Assembly (NCBI GenBank): GCA_937876465.1
Contig: CALEHV010000036.1
Coordinates: 1-40,092, forward strand
Reading direction: 5' to 3'
DNA: 40,092 nt
Source of the DNA: an uncultured Bacillota bacterium
GTDB taxonomy: Bacteria; Bacillota_I; Bacilli_A; RFN20; CAG-826
The notes below the pieces were generated by a model, which saw nothing but the letters and a program-made list of their open reading frames with translations, had not been told where the DNA came from and made no database searches. Position numbers and translations under genes: made by a program. Shown here one piece after another: positions 32,722-40,092 of this stretch (its first letter is position 1; each line of letters begins with the position of its first letter).

Positions 32722-34227
32722 TTACTTAATTGTTTCTAAAAAATCTTTAATAATTTGTTTCAATTTTGCATCTAACTCATTTGAGATTTTCTTTTCTGAA
32801 TTTAGTTCATCAATAACATCTAAATGAGATGCTTTAATGTGGTCATAAAGCTTTACTAGTGTAGGCTTAATGTCACTTACTTTTAAGTCTTCAAGGAATT
32901 TATTTTTAGCAGCAAAAAGTTCAATGATTTGTCTATCAACAGAGAATGTATCGTATTGATTTTGCTTTAAAACTTCCATAAGAACCTTACCATGATTCAA
33001 AACAGCTTTTGTGTCTTTATCTAAGTCACTACCAAATTGAGCAAATGCTTGCAATTCTCCATAGTTAGCAAGTTCAATTTTTAATGAATTTGCAACTTGT
33101 TTCATAGCTTTAATTTGAGCAGCACTTCCAACACGGGAAACAGATAAACCTGAATCAATAGCAGGTCTTTGTCCTTTATTAAACAAGTCGGACATTAAGA
33201 AAATCTGACCATCTGTAATTGAAATAACGTTTGTTGGAATATAAGCAGAAATATCACCTGCTTGGGTTTCAATAATTGGAAGAGCAGTAATTGATCCTCC
33301 ACCATTTTCATCATTTAACTTACAAGCTCTTTCAAGCAATCTACTATGTAAATAGAAAACATCACCTGGATAAGCTTCACGTCCAGAAGGGCGTTTAAGT
33401 AAAAGTGATAATGTACGATATGCAACAGCGTGTTTACTTAAATCATCAAAAACAATTAAACAATCTTTGCCTTGATGCAACCATTCTTCTGCCATAGCCA
33501 TACCTGAATATGGAGCTAAATAAAGTAATGGAGCAAGTTCACTTGCTGTAGCACTAACAACAACTGTATAGTCCATTGCACCATTCTCTTTGAGTTTGTT
33601 AACAATAGAGGCAACAGTTGAATTCTTTTGTCCAATTGCAACGTAAATACAATTTACGTTTTGTCCTTTTTGGTTAATTATTGTATCGATTGCAATAGCA
33701 GTTTTACCTGTTTGTCTATCGCCAATAATAAGTTCACGTTGACCACGTCCAATAGGTATCATTCCATCAATGGCTTTAATACCTGTTTGGAGAGGTGTAT
33801 CAACGGCTTTACGATACATAACACCTGGAGCAATAACTTCAACTGGACGTGAAGAAGTAGATTTAATATCGCCAGCTTCGTCTAAAGGTTGGCCTAAAGC
33901 GTTAACTACTCTTCCAAGAAGAGCATCACCTGTAGGAACTTCAACGACAGCTTTTGTACGTTTAACTAAATCGCCTTCTTTAATTTCTGTGTCATTTCCT
34001 AATAAAACACATCCAACGTTTTCTTCTTCAAGATTCATGACCATGCCATAAATCCCATGAGGAAAAATAACGAGTTCACCAAGCATTGCTTTATCAAGAC
34101 CATAAACTAAAGCAACACCATCACCGACAGTAATTACTGTACCAACATCATCGCTTTCAACGTTGTTAGTAAAATCTTGGATTTGTTTCTTGATGAGTGC
34201 AGAAATTTCCGAAGAATTTATTTTCAT
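32722..34227 (-). CDS. atpA: ATP synthase alpha subunit
   Basis: 501 aa, non-catalytic nucleotide-binding subunit of F1. The P-loop is GDRQTGKT (residues 169-176); LIVFDDLSKHAVAYR and RRPPGREAYPGD-type KRPSGREAYPGDVFYLHSRLLERA are normal. Start overlaps the atpH stop by one base. It is complete and has no unusual insert. Confidence 0.98.
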   Translation of the reverse strand: MKINSSEISALIKKQIQDFTNNVESDDVGTVITVGDGVALVYGLDKAMLGELVIFPHGIYGMVMNLEEENVGCVLLGNDTEIKEGDLVKRTKAVVEVPTGDALLGRVVNALGQPLDEAGDIKSTSSRPVEVIAPGVMYRKAVDTPLQTGIKAIDGMIPIGRGQRELIIGDRQTGKTAIAIDTIINQKGQNVNCIYVAIGQKNSTVASIVNKLKENGAMDYTVVVSATASELAPLLYLAPYSGMAMAEEWLHQGKDCLIVFDDLSKHAVAYRTLSLLLKRPSGREAYPGDVFYLHSRLLERACKLNDENGGGSITALPIIETQAGDISAYIPTNVISITDGQIFLMSDLFNKGQRPAIDSGLSVSRVGSAAQIKAMKQVANSLKIELANYGELQAFAQFGSDLDKDTKAVLNHGKVLMEVLKQNQYDTFSVDRQIIELFAAKNKFLEDLKVSDIKPTLVKLYDHIKASHLDVIDELNSEKKISNELDAKLKQIIKDFLETIK

Positions 34228-34769
34228 TATGCTTTTCTCCTTTCATTAATTTTTGTTTTCATTGTTTCAAGTTTGTTCTTAATAGAACCATCAAAGACGT
34301 GATCGTGGACTACAACTTTAACTCCACCAATCAATCTCTCATCGATACGATTTACTAATTCAACTTTGTTGTTAAACTTTTTAGAAATCGCAGATTCAAT
34401 TGAAGCAATCTGTTTTTCGTCTAAAGGTTTAGTTGAATAAACATATCCTTCAAAAATACCAATTTCTTCATTAGAAGATTTAATAAATTCGTTAGCAATG
34501 TATTTAAACGAATTGAATCTATGGCGTTTGACCAAAAGCTTCAAAAATGATGAAAGATTCTCAATTTTATAACCTTTGGTTATTTCATCAACTACATCAA
34601 ATTTTTGTTCGTCTTTAACAAAGTACGATTTGAGATAATTATTGGCTTCAACATTAGACGCAAAAAACACAAGAAGATCTTTAACAACTTCTTTGTATTG
34701 CTCTATCTTGTTTTCATCTTTTGCAATGGAAAGCAGAGCAGATGCATATCTAACGTATATCGAATCCAT
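34227..34769 (-). CDS. atpH: ATP synthase delta subunit
   Basis: 180 aa, joins F1 to the peripheral stalk. N-terminal YVRYASALLSIAKDENKIEQY helix and the C-terminal GGVKVVVHDHVFDGSIKNKLETMK segment are the family marks. It overlaps atpA and atpF by single bases. Confidence 0.95.
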   Translation of the reverse strand: MDSIYVRYASALLSIAKDENKIEQYKEVVKDLLVFFASNVEANNYLKSYFVKDEQKFDVVDEITKGYKIENLSSFLKLLVKRHRFNSFKYIANEFIKSSNEEIGIFEGYVYSTKPLDEKQIASIESAISKKFNNKVELVNRIDERLIGGVKVVVHDHVFDGSIKNKLETMKTKINERRKA

Positions 34770-35356
34770 TATTTATCTTTGTTTAATTCCTTAACAAAAT
34801 CTTCGACAAGTCTTTCGTTATCCTTGTCATTAATTTCTCTTCCAAGAACTTTCTCGGAAGCATCAATCGCGACTGAAACAATTTCGCGATGAATTTCATC
34901 CTTACTTGCTTCAATTTCTTGAGCAATATCTTTTTGTGCTTGTTCTTTAACCTTTAAGGCTTCTTGTTTTGCTTCGTCTAAAATTATGGCTTTTTGTTTA
35001 TTTGCGTCTTCTTTTGCTTTTTCAATGATTTCTAAAGATTCCTTCTTTGAATCTTCAACATTTTGATTAGCGAGTTCCACTAAACCTTTTGAATCCTCTT
35101 CTCTTTGTTCTGCTTCTTTAATCTTTCCTTCGACATAGTCTCCACGTTTCTTTTGATATGCCTTTAAAGGTTTATACAAGAAGAAAAATGCAACTAAAAG
35201 TAAAACTAAAAATGCACAGAAAATCATTAAAGCATCCCATGGATTTGGAAATAATTTATTTAGAAAATCATCCGCAGTAAAAGCTGCACCATCACATGAA
35301 GATAGCATCAAAGAGGAAAGTAATAAAACAACAATTAATTTCCCTTTATTTTTCAT
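34769..35356 (-). CDS. atpF: ATP synthase b subunit with lipoprotein signal
   Basis: 195 aa. Peripheral stalk subunit. The N-terminus is a lipoprotein signal peptide (KLIVVLLLSSLMLSSC, lipobox LSSC, Cys21), followed by a second hydrophobic segment (about 41-60, ALMIFCAFLVLLLVAFFFLY), which is the usual b-subunit anchor. A long charged helix (about 65-185) follows. Standard b subunits start with the anchor only. A lipoprotein-type b subunit is known from mycoplasmas, so this is a lineage marker. It overlaps atpH by one base and has AGGAGG upstream. Confidence 0.95.
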   Translation of the reverse strand: MKNKGKLIVVLLLSSLMLSSCDGAAFTADDFLNKLFPNPWDALMIFCAFLVLLLVAFFFLYKPLKAYQKKRGDYVEGKIKEAEQREEDSKGLVELANQNVEDSKKESLEIIEKAKEDANKQKAIILDEAKQEALKVKEQAQKDIAQEIEASKDEIHREIVSVAIDASEKVLGREINDKDNERLVEDFVKELNKDK

Positions 35357-35391
35357 AAAAAGCCTCCTTTTAAACTAGTTTAAACGAACAA

Positions 35392-35634
35392 TTAAGCAAT
35401 CTTACCGCCAAGAATAAAGATGAGTAAGATAGCGACGAGCAATGCGTAAATACCACAAGTTTCAACTAAAGCTGCACCAATGATCATTGATGAACGTAAG
35501 TTTTTGCCTGCTTCTGGATTACGTGCCATACCTTCGATTGCTTTTGTAATAAGCATTGCTTCACCGATTGATGAACAACCTGCTGAGAAAATAGCAATGG
35601 CTGCTGCAATAGCAATTGCACCTAAATCTGTCAT
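35392..35634 (-). CDS. atpE: ATP synthase c subunit, two-carboxylate type
   Basis: 80 aa, two TM helices that form the rotor ring. The polar loop is ARNPEAGKN. The ion site has the usual glutamate, E58, in LVETCGIYALL, with Thr59 and Tyr63. In helix 1 the position of Na+-type Gln32 (33 residues earlier) is Glu25 (SIGEAMLITKAIEG). Two carboxylates with a following Ser/Thr is the Na+-coupling arrangement described in Fusobacterium nucleatum. Na+ coupling here is an inference. Its ATG overlaps the atpB stop region. Confidence 0.96.
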   Translation of the reverse strand: MTDLGAIAIAAAIAIFSAGCSSIGEAMLITKAIEGMARNPEAGKNLRSSMIIGAALVETCGIYALLVAILLIFILGGKIA

Positions 35635-36350
35635 TAGATATTCTCCTTTCTAGAACCAACAGTTAATGGTTCTTCTATTTCTGGTCTCTCTTGAACTACA
35701 AACAAACATGTAAGGAATGTGAAAACCAATGTTTGAATGTAAGAAGAGAAAACGTCAAAGTATGCGTGCAACAATGGGGTTGCAAAAGGAATTGCTGCCA
35801 TTGCACCACTTAAAGCCCAATCAACAAGAGTGAGTAAAACCCATCCTGCAATTGCGTTTCCGAATAAACGTAAGGTTAAAGAGAGCAATGGAGCCCACAT
35901 ACTAAGTAAATTAATTGGTAAAAATACAGGCAATGGATCAACATAACGTTTGAAATATTTCCATCCTGTATAACGAATAGACGTAATGTGAATTAATAAG
36001 AATGTAACAAGACCTAAAGATAAAGGAACAGGAATATACACCATAGGTGAAGGCAATCCTGTAATGCCTATAATCATGTTACAAAATAAGAAGCAAATAA
36101 CTCCAAGAAGGATACCGCCAAAGTTTTCAAACCCTTGGCCCATCAAATCTTTAACAAAGTTGTCTAATTTTTCAATGCCCCAATCAGCTAATAAAACAAT
36201 ACCTTTAGGACGTTTTAAAGGATCCGAACATTTAACTCTGATTCCTGCATAAATGAAAAGAATACATAAAAATAAACACACCAAAAGACAGGTGATGGTT
36301 TCACCATTTGGATTAAATTGAAGTTTTTCTGGTGTGTAAATATCGCCCAT
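35634..36350 (-). CDS. atpB: ATP synthase a subunit
   Basis: 238 aa, membrane stator that carries the ion channel. The essential arginine is in LSLTLRLFGNAIAGW; the C-terminal HAYFDVFSSYIQTLVFTFLTCLFV helix is typical. Five to six TM segments are seen. The gene overlaps its neighbours by one base on each side. Confidence 0.96.
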   Translation of the reverse strand: MGDIYTPEKLQFNPNGETITCLLVCLFLCILFIYAGIRVKCSDPLKRPKGIVLLADWGIEKLDNFVKDLMGQGFENFGGILLGVICFLFCNMIIGITGLPSPMVYIPVPLSLGLVTFLLIHITSIRYTGWKYFKRYVDPLPVFLPINLLSMWAPLLSLTLRLFGNAIAGWVLLTLVDWALSGAMAAIPFATPLLHAYFDVFSSYIQTLVFTFLTCLFVVQERPEIEEPLTVGSRKENI

Positions 36351-36820
36351 TATTCTTCCTTCTTTTCCTCGTCGTTTTTCTTATTGTTTTCGGAAATTGA
36401 AATCATTCCATTGAAAAAGCCACCTTTATTAGAAGCCATAATAACAATGACAACAATTTGCATTGGGGTATAGGCAATTAATGCACCCCAAATCGAATTC
36501 TTAAAAGCTGCAATTGGTTCAATAATGCCATTAAGGCCGAAACCAAAAATAGCAGTTAAAACCAAACCGGCTAGGAATAAAGTCATACGTAAAAAGTAAT
36601 AAATTAAAAATCTACCGGTCTTAAATGTTCTTAAAACCACATCAGAGCCTCTGTACAAAAGTAAGATATTTAGAATTTCAATTGCTGATCCAATTCCAAC
36701 TCCAATTAACCATCCAGGTTGATTAGCTAGGAATAAAGGCAACAATGCAATTAAAGCTAAAGCTACTGCTACTATTGCACTAGCTATTAATAATTTTTGT
36801 AATTCATTCAATTTCTTCAT
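36350..36820 (-). CDS. AtpI-like membrane protein
   Basis: 156 aa with four hydrophobic segments (about 10-31, 38-56, 72-97 and 108-129) and a highly charged tail (SENNKKNDEEKKEE). The position as first gene before atpB is that of AtpI, a helper in c-ring assembly. Sequence likeness to AtpI is weak, so the assignment rests mainly on place and topology. An AGGTG site lies upstream. Confidence 0.75.
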   Translation of the reverse strand: MKKLNELQKLLIASAIVAVALALIALLPLFLANQPGWLIGVGIGSAIEILNILLLYRGSDVVLRTFKTGRFLIYYFLRMTLFLAGLVLTAIFGFGLNGIIEPIAAFKNSIWGALIAYTPMQIVVIVIMASNKGGFFNGMISISENNKKNDEEKKEE

Positions 36821-36840
36821 ATGCTTGCACCTACGTAGTA

Positions 36841-36869
36841 ATTATGCGAATAGGTATAAAAAAAGTCAA
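36841..36869 (-). promoter_or_regulatory. atp operon promoter (proximal)
   Basis: On the minus strand, -35 TTGACT (36864-36869), 17 bp, -10 CATAAT (36841-36846). The -35 is the last part of the terminator stem at 36863-36887. It gives a leader of about 15-20 nt. Confidence 0.65.
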
Positions 36870-36887
36870 TCGTTAATCGAATGACTT
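36858..36887 (-). terminator. Terminator hairpin upstream of the atp operon
   Basis: AAGTCAATCG (36863-36872) pairs with CGAATGACTT (36878-36887), with one A/A mismatch. On the minus strand seven Ts follow. It could end transcription from the phosphodiesterase gene or from the distal promoter at 36956-36984. Confidence 0.7.
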
Positions 36888-36955
36888 TTAAAACAATTAT
36901 TAACATTAATTTTATTTTCTTTAGTAAAGAAAGGACTAACATTTTAGTCTCGATT

Positions 36956-36984
36956 ATTTTATATAAAATTAATCGTTTTGTAAA
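36956..36984 (-). promoter_or_regulatory. Possible distal atp promoter
   Basis: On the minus strand, -35 TTTACA (36979-36984), 17 bp, -10 TAAAAT (36956-36961). It overlaps the end region of the phosphodiesterase gene. A transcript from here would first meet a small stem GACTAA/TTAGTC (around 36933-36949) and then the terminator at 36858-36887. Confidence 0.45.
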
Positions 36985-36993
36985 TACGAAATA

Positions 36994-37500
36994 TTATAAA
37001 ATTTCTTTGTCGTCTAAATCGTAAATTTTAATGACATTTTCGTCCATAATTCCGTAGCATTTTTTGCTACTGCCACGAGGCAAAGAAATTGAACCTATAT
37101 TTATGAATTTTATTCCACCACTAATATATGAAGATACTCTATGAGTATGTCCGTATATTATAATTGGATTTTCGACACCTAATAACAAGTCAATATTTGA
37201 CTCTAATTTGTGACCATGAACAAACATAAAAACTTGATTATTTTTAGTCATTAAAAAATGGTCTCTTAGTTCAAATTCAAAAGGGTTCGGATAATGGGCT
37301 TCACCGTTACCCTTAATTCCAATTACATCATCCTTGAAAAAATTGAGCATATTAACTATCTCAATATTCGCTTCCATATCGTAACTTAAAATATCCCCAA
37401 GAAGGATCATTTTGTCACATTTCAATTCGCTAAATTTCTTAATCGCTATTTTGGTGGCTTTAACATCACCATGTATATCAGAGACAATCAAATATTTCAT
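36994..37500 (-). CDS. YfcE/MJ0936-type metallophosphoesterase
   Basis: 168 aa, cytoplasmic. Calcineurin-like fold with the metal ligands D8-x-H10 (SDIHGD), D36 (LLGDIL), N65 (KGNGE), VHGH and GHTH near residues 93 and 117. The usual GNCD is GNGE. Family members split phosphodiesters; the natural substrate is unknown. TATAAT lies 6 nt before the ATG and there is no ribosome site, so the mRNA is probably leaderless. Confidence 0.88.
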   Translation of the reverse strand: MKYLIVSDIHGDVKATKIAIKKFSELKCDKMILLGDILSYDMEANIEIVNMLNFFKDDVIGIKGNGEAHYPNPFEFELRDHFLMTKNNQVFMFVHGHKLESNIDLLLGVENPIIIYGHTHRVSSYISGGIKFINIGSISLPRGSSKKCYGIMDENVIKIYDLDDKEIL

Positions 37501-37506
37501 GTCTTA

Positions 37507-37512
37507 ATTATA
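37507..37512 (-). promoter_or_regulatory. Leaderless -10 of the phosphodiesterase gene
   Basis: Minus-strand TATAAT (37507-37512) ends 6 nt before the ATG at 37500; the -35 is weak. Confidence 0.5.
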
Positions 37513-37544
37513 TATCTATTACTCTTTTAAAAAAGTGTAATTTC

Positions 37545-37573
37545 TTGCATACAAACACGTGTTCGTGTATAGT
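37545..37573 (+). promoter_or_regulatory. Promoter of the nucleoside kinase gene, with a palindrome in the spacer
   Basis: -35 TTGCAT (37545-37550), 17-bp spacer, -10 TATAGT (37568-37573). The spacer contains the perfect palindrome AACACGTGTT (37554-37563), a possible operator. AAGGAG lies 9 nt before the start codon. Confidence 0.65.
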
Positions 37574-37602
37574 TTTATCGTATTTTGAAGGAGAAAAATT
37601 AT

Positions 37603-39243
37603 ATGTCATTTACATTAAAGTATTTAGGCAAGGAAAAAACTTTCGACAAAAAAGTCAGAGTTTTAGACATCCTAGATAAAGAAGACAAATCCTATATCTG
37701 CTGCAAGATCAACAATAGAGTTCGTGAATTAACTTACCCAGTTGAAGAGGACGCTGTTGTTGAATTCTTAACAGTTAAAGACGGTTCATCAACACGTATT
37801 TATGAAGCATCATTACGTTATGTTTGTGCAATGGCTTTTGCACGTCTTTACCCAGATCTCAAAATTAGATTCTGTTACAACGTTTCACGTTCAATCTTCG
37901 TTCAAATTTTGAATGAAAAGAAAGTTGTTAACAAAGCTATGGTTGACAAGATCAAAGCAGAAATGGACAGAATTATTGAAGCTGATTACGAATTAAAACG
38001 TTTCTCAGTATCAAAAGATGAAGCTGCAAAGCTTTATAGAGAACATGGCTTAGATGATAAGATTGATTTACTCTCATATCGTCCAGAAGAAAAGGTTCAC
38101 CTTTACGAATGTAATGGTTACCTCAACTACATGTACTCACACATGGTACCATCAACAGGTTACTTAAAAGATTACAAAATTAGACTTTACTTACCAGGTT
38201 TAATTCTTCAATATCCGAGAAGCGAATGCCAAGGCAAAATCCCAGAATTCGTTGACGCACCAACATTTGGTAAAACACTCAAAGAATCACACAAATGGGG
38301 TATCATTGCTGGCGCTGATTCAGTAACAGGTATCAACCAACACATCCATAAAGATGGCGTTATCGACTTTATTCAATTATGCGAAGCACGTCATAATAGA
38401 ATGCTCGCACAATTAGGCGATTTAATCGAAAGCGATATCGCAAATATTAGACTTATTTGTATTGCTGGTCCATCAAGCTCAGGCAAAACAACATTTGCTA
38501 ATAGATTAAGAGTGGAACTCTTATCACGTGGTTTAAAACCAATTCGCATTTCTCTTGATGACTACTATTTACCAAAATCAGAAGCACCAAAAGATGAAGA
38601 TGGAAAACCAGATCTCGAAAGCATTTATGCTTTAGATATCAAACAATTCAATAAAGATATGCTTGAACTCATTTCTGGCGAAACAGTTCAACTTCCTAAG
38701 TTTGATTTCAAACTTGGAAAAAGAGTTCCAGGTCGTGTCTTAAAAGTTGGCGAAAACGAACCAATTATTATTGAAGGCATTCACGCTTTGAACAATATGA
38801 TGACAGAAGATATTCCTTCACATCAAAAATTCAAAATCTTCATTGCTCCACAAGCACAAATTAACTTCGATAATGCAAACCCAGTTTCAATCACAGACTT
38901 ACGTTTATTAAGACGTATCGTTCGTGACTACAAATTCCGTGGCGCATCTGCTGAAGAAACAATGTCGATGTGGGCAAGCGTCCGTCGTGGTGAATTCAAA
39001 TGGATTTACGACACACAAGAAGGCGCAAACTATGTTTATAACTCCATGCTCTCATATGAATTATGTGTCATGAAGAAATATGCAATGCCACTTCTTGAAG
39101 CTATTGAAAGATCCAACGAATACTTCCCAATGGCTGAAAGACTCATCAGAATGCTTAAGTATTTCGATGATATGCCAGATGAATGGGTACCATGTAACTC
39201 TCTTATGAGAGAATTCATTGGTGGCTCATGCTACGCTGACTAA
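37603..39243 (+). CDS. Uridine kinase-like nucleoside kinase with ThrRS-like N-terminus
   Basis: 546 aa from the ATG at 37603, which follows AAGGAG; a TTG at 37585 is less likely. The N-terminal part (1-65) is TGS-like, then a ThrRS SAD-like segment (YEASLRYVCAMAFARLYP ... FCYNV). A linker holds HIHKDGVIDFIQLCEARHNRMLAQLGDLI. The kinase domain begins near 285 with the P-loop GPSSSGKT (289-296), followed by ISLDDYYLP, and the EGIHALNN strand. Proteins of this design occur widely in Bacillota and Thermotogota and phosphorylate nucleosides, probably uridine/cytidine. The role of the tRNA-synthetase-like half is not known. Confidence 0.88.
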   Translation: MSFTLKYLGKEKTFDKKVRVLDILDKEDKSYICCKINNRVRELTYPVEEDAVVEFLTVKDGSSTRIYEASLRYVCAMAFARLYPDLKIRFCYNVSRSIFVQILNEKKVVNKAMVDKIKAEMDRIIEADYELKRFSVSKDEAAKLYREHGLDDKIDLLSYRPEEKVHLYECNGYLNYMYSHMVPSTGYLKDYKIRLYLPGLILQYPRSECQGKIPEFVDAPTFGKTLKESHKWGIIAGADSVTGINQHIHKDGVIDFIQLCEARHNRMLAQLGDLIESDIANIRLICIAGPSSSGKTTFANRLRVELLSRGLKPIRISLDDYYLPKSEAPKDEDGKPDLESIYALDIKQFNKDMLELISGETVQLPKFDFKLGKRVPGRVLKVGENEPIIIEGIHALNNMMTEDIPSHQKFKIFIAPQAQINFDNANPVSITDLRLLRRIVRDYKFRGASAEETMSMWASVRRGEFKWIYDTQEGANYVYNSMLSYELCVMKKYAMPLLEAIERSNEYFPMAERLIRMLKYFDDMPDEWVPCNSLMREFIGGSCYAD

Positions 39244-39252
39244 TTAAAAATT

Positions 39253-39276
39253 AAGGATGCTTGTGCATCCTTTTTT
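39253..39276 (+). terminator. Terminator of the nucleoside kinase gene
   Basis: AAGGATGC (39253-39260), loop TTGT, GCATCCTT (39265-39272), followed by a T-run to 39276. The stem is a perfect 8 bp. Confidence 0.9.
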
Positions 39277-39304
39277 CATACAATAAAACAAAAATAATTG
39301 GTCA

Positions 39305-39991
39305 TTATTCGACAATATTAAAAGATATGTTTTGATAATCTTTAAAGAAATATCCTTCATCAAAGTTTAATTGCAATTTTGTATAATCACATATGTAATT
39401 TCCAAAATACTCATCAGTTCCATGTTTCAAATTAAAGCTCTGATTTTCTAAAAAATATAATTGAATGTTTTTGTTTTCAAAAGATAAATTATGAAAATAG
39501 GACAAACTATCATGTTCAAACTTATCCAATTTTAAATCAGGAAACTCAATACATTCAAACGTGCAAATAGTATCATTGAGACAAATTTTATTTTCATCGA
39601 TATTATGTCGAAACAAAACATAAGAGACTTGTACTTCATCATTACCTTCTAAGCAACGATAACCTTGCAATTTTAAACAATTATCGCCAATTATTTCACG
39701 TTTAAGATTAAAGACTGTCTGACCTTCACTATTTTTCGTGCCTAAACAATCAGGATGATAAAAATTAAAAGAACATGGAAATCTACTTGAGACCCCATTA
39801 TCGCTAAAATATATATATGCACTATAAACAGATTTACTTATAACAAGTTTACAACTTGCGTCTTCGCTTTCCCAACAAGTCCAAAAATTGTTTCTAAAAA
39901 AATCTTTCCAATAATTGATTCTTGGATAATTTTTGCAAGAAGTCAAAAGTAATATGCTTCCAAAAGATAAAACTATTTTTTTAGACACCAT
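39305..39991 (-). CDS. Cys-rich lipoprotein of unknown function, 228 aa
   Basis: Signal peptide with lipobox LTSC (Cys19 lipidated). The mature part has nine or more cysteines (FWTCWESEDASC, FPCSFNF, HPDCLG, NCLKLQGYRC, ICLNDTICTFECIEF, YICDY), which suggests disulfides on the outside. No known domain is seen. A GGGGGA ribosome site lies upstream. It lies beside the right-end repeat hairpin and resembles in kind, not clearly in sequence, the two lipoproteins at the left end. Confidence 0.75.
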   Translation of the reverse strand: MVSKKIVLSFGSILLLTSCKNYPRINYWKDFFRNNFWTCWESEDASCKLVISKSVYSAYIYFSDNGVSSRFPCSFNFYHPDCLGTKNSEGQTVFNLKREIIGDNCLKLQGYRCLEGNDEVQVSYVLFRHNIDENKICLNDTICTFECIEFPDLKLDKFEHDSLSYFHNLSFENKNIQLYFLENQSFNLKHGTDEYFGNYICDYTKLQLNFDEGYFFKDYQNISFNIVE

Positions 39992-40045
39992 TTATAACTA
40001 TCCCCCAAACAAATTGCTTTTCATTTCCTGAATTTGGTTGAACTA

Positions 40046-40082
40046 CTCCCACTTAAACAATTAATTGTTTTGAAGATGGGAG
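40046..40082 (+). repeat. IS200/IS605-like terminal hairpin (right window edge)
   Basis: CTCCCACTT (40046-40054) pairs, with a bulge, with AAGATGGGAG (40073-40082). The loop is the perfect palindrome AAACAATTAATTGTTT (40055-40070). It has the same orientation and the same TGGGAG-xTTC tail as the hairpin at 4-32. Family call by similarity of form only. Confidence 0.5.
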
Positions 40083-40092
40083 ATTCCTACTC

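Overview
The window is AT-rich bacterial DNA that uses the standard genetic code: TGA is a stop (for example glgD ends in TGA overlapping the glgA start). Gene content and order point to a small-genome, low-GC Bacillota lineage near the Mollicutes/RF39/Erysipelotrichia side of the Bacilli. Evidence for this is the Bacilli-type order gmk-priA-(rsmB)-rlmN-prpC-prkC-rsgA-rpe...rpmB, glgC-glgD-glgA glycogen synthesis, an ATP synthase b subunit made as a lipoprotein (as in mycoplasmas), and a PrkC kinase without membrane or PASTA parts. The genus cannot be named from this sequence. Both ends carry similar CTCCCACTT...AAGTGGGAG hairpins like IS200/IS605-family termini, so the window is probably a contig broken at copies of one repeat.

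Layout. 1-1840: end hairpin and small lipoprotein genes of unknown role. 1839-4093 (-): a CcpA-like LacI regulator followed by tyrS. 4231-4491 (-): an orphan RelB/DinJ antitoxin. 4586-14777 (-): one long tightly packed operon, glgC-glgD-glgA-leuS-coaX-pepV-trmB-DUF4479-pncB (glycogen synthesis, leucyl-tRNA charging, CoA and NAD salvage, dipeptide use, tRNA m7G). 14952-15684 (+): a two-TM membrane protein and rpmB. 15733-25135 (-): the gmk to rpe housekeeping operon, in which def and fmt are replaced by a DUF1904-like protein with a His/Cys-rich tail and rsmB has become a catalytically dead relative. 25337-28014 (+): a Fic-winged helix-ASCH fusion followed 2 bp later by a shortened RqcH/NFACT protein. 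28007-29122 (-): trmL and ppa. 29199-30026 (+): a thioredoxin-like lipoprotein. 30068-36820 (-): a complete F-type ATP synthase operon (I-B-E-F-H-A-G-D-C). 36994-37500 (-): a YfcE-like phosphodiesterase. 37603-39243 (+): a TGS/ThrRS-like nucleoside kinase. 39305-39991 (-): a Cys-rich lipoprotein beside the right-end hairpin.

Most interesting points. (1) The Fic-wHTH-ASCH/RqcH operon with an array of TTGCACTT/AAGTGCAA operators, one exact 12-mer of which recurs at the left edge. (2) An ATP synthase c subunit with two ion-site glutamates (E25 and E58), the two-carboxylate Na+ pattern known from Fusobacterium nucleatum. (3) Eroded but intact RsmB and RqcH pseudo-enzymes. (4) Repeated placement of a -10 box only 6-8 nt before the start codon, implying many leaderless mRNAs. 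(5) A LacI-family operator that exactly fills the promoter spacer of its own gene, with a cre-like site upstream of the glycogen operon. No tRNA, rRNA, CRISPR or riboswitch was seen, and no gene-free stretch exceeds 300 bases.
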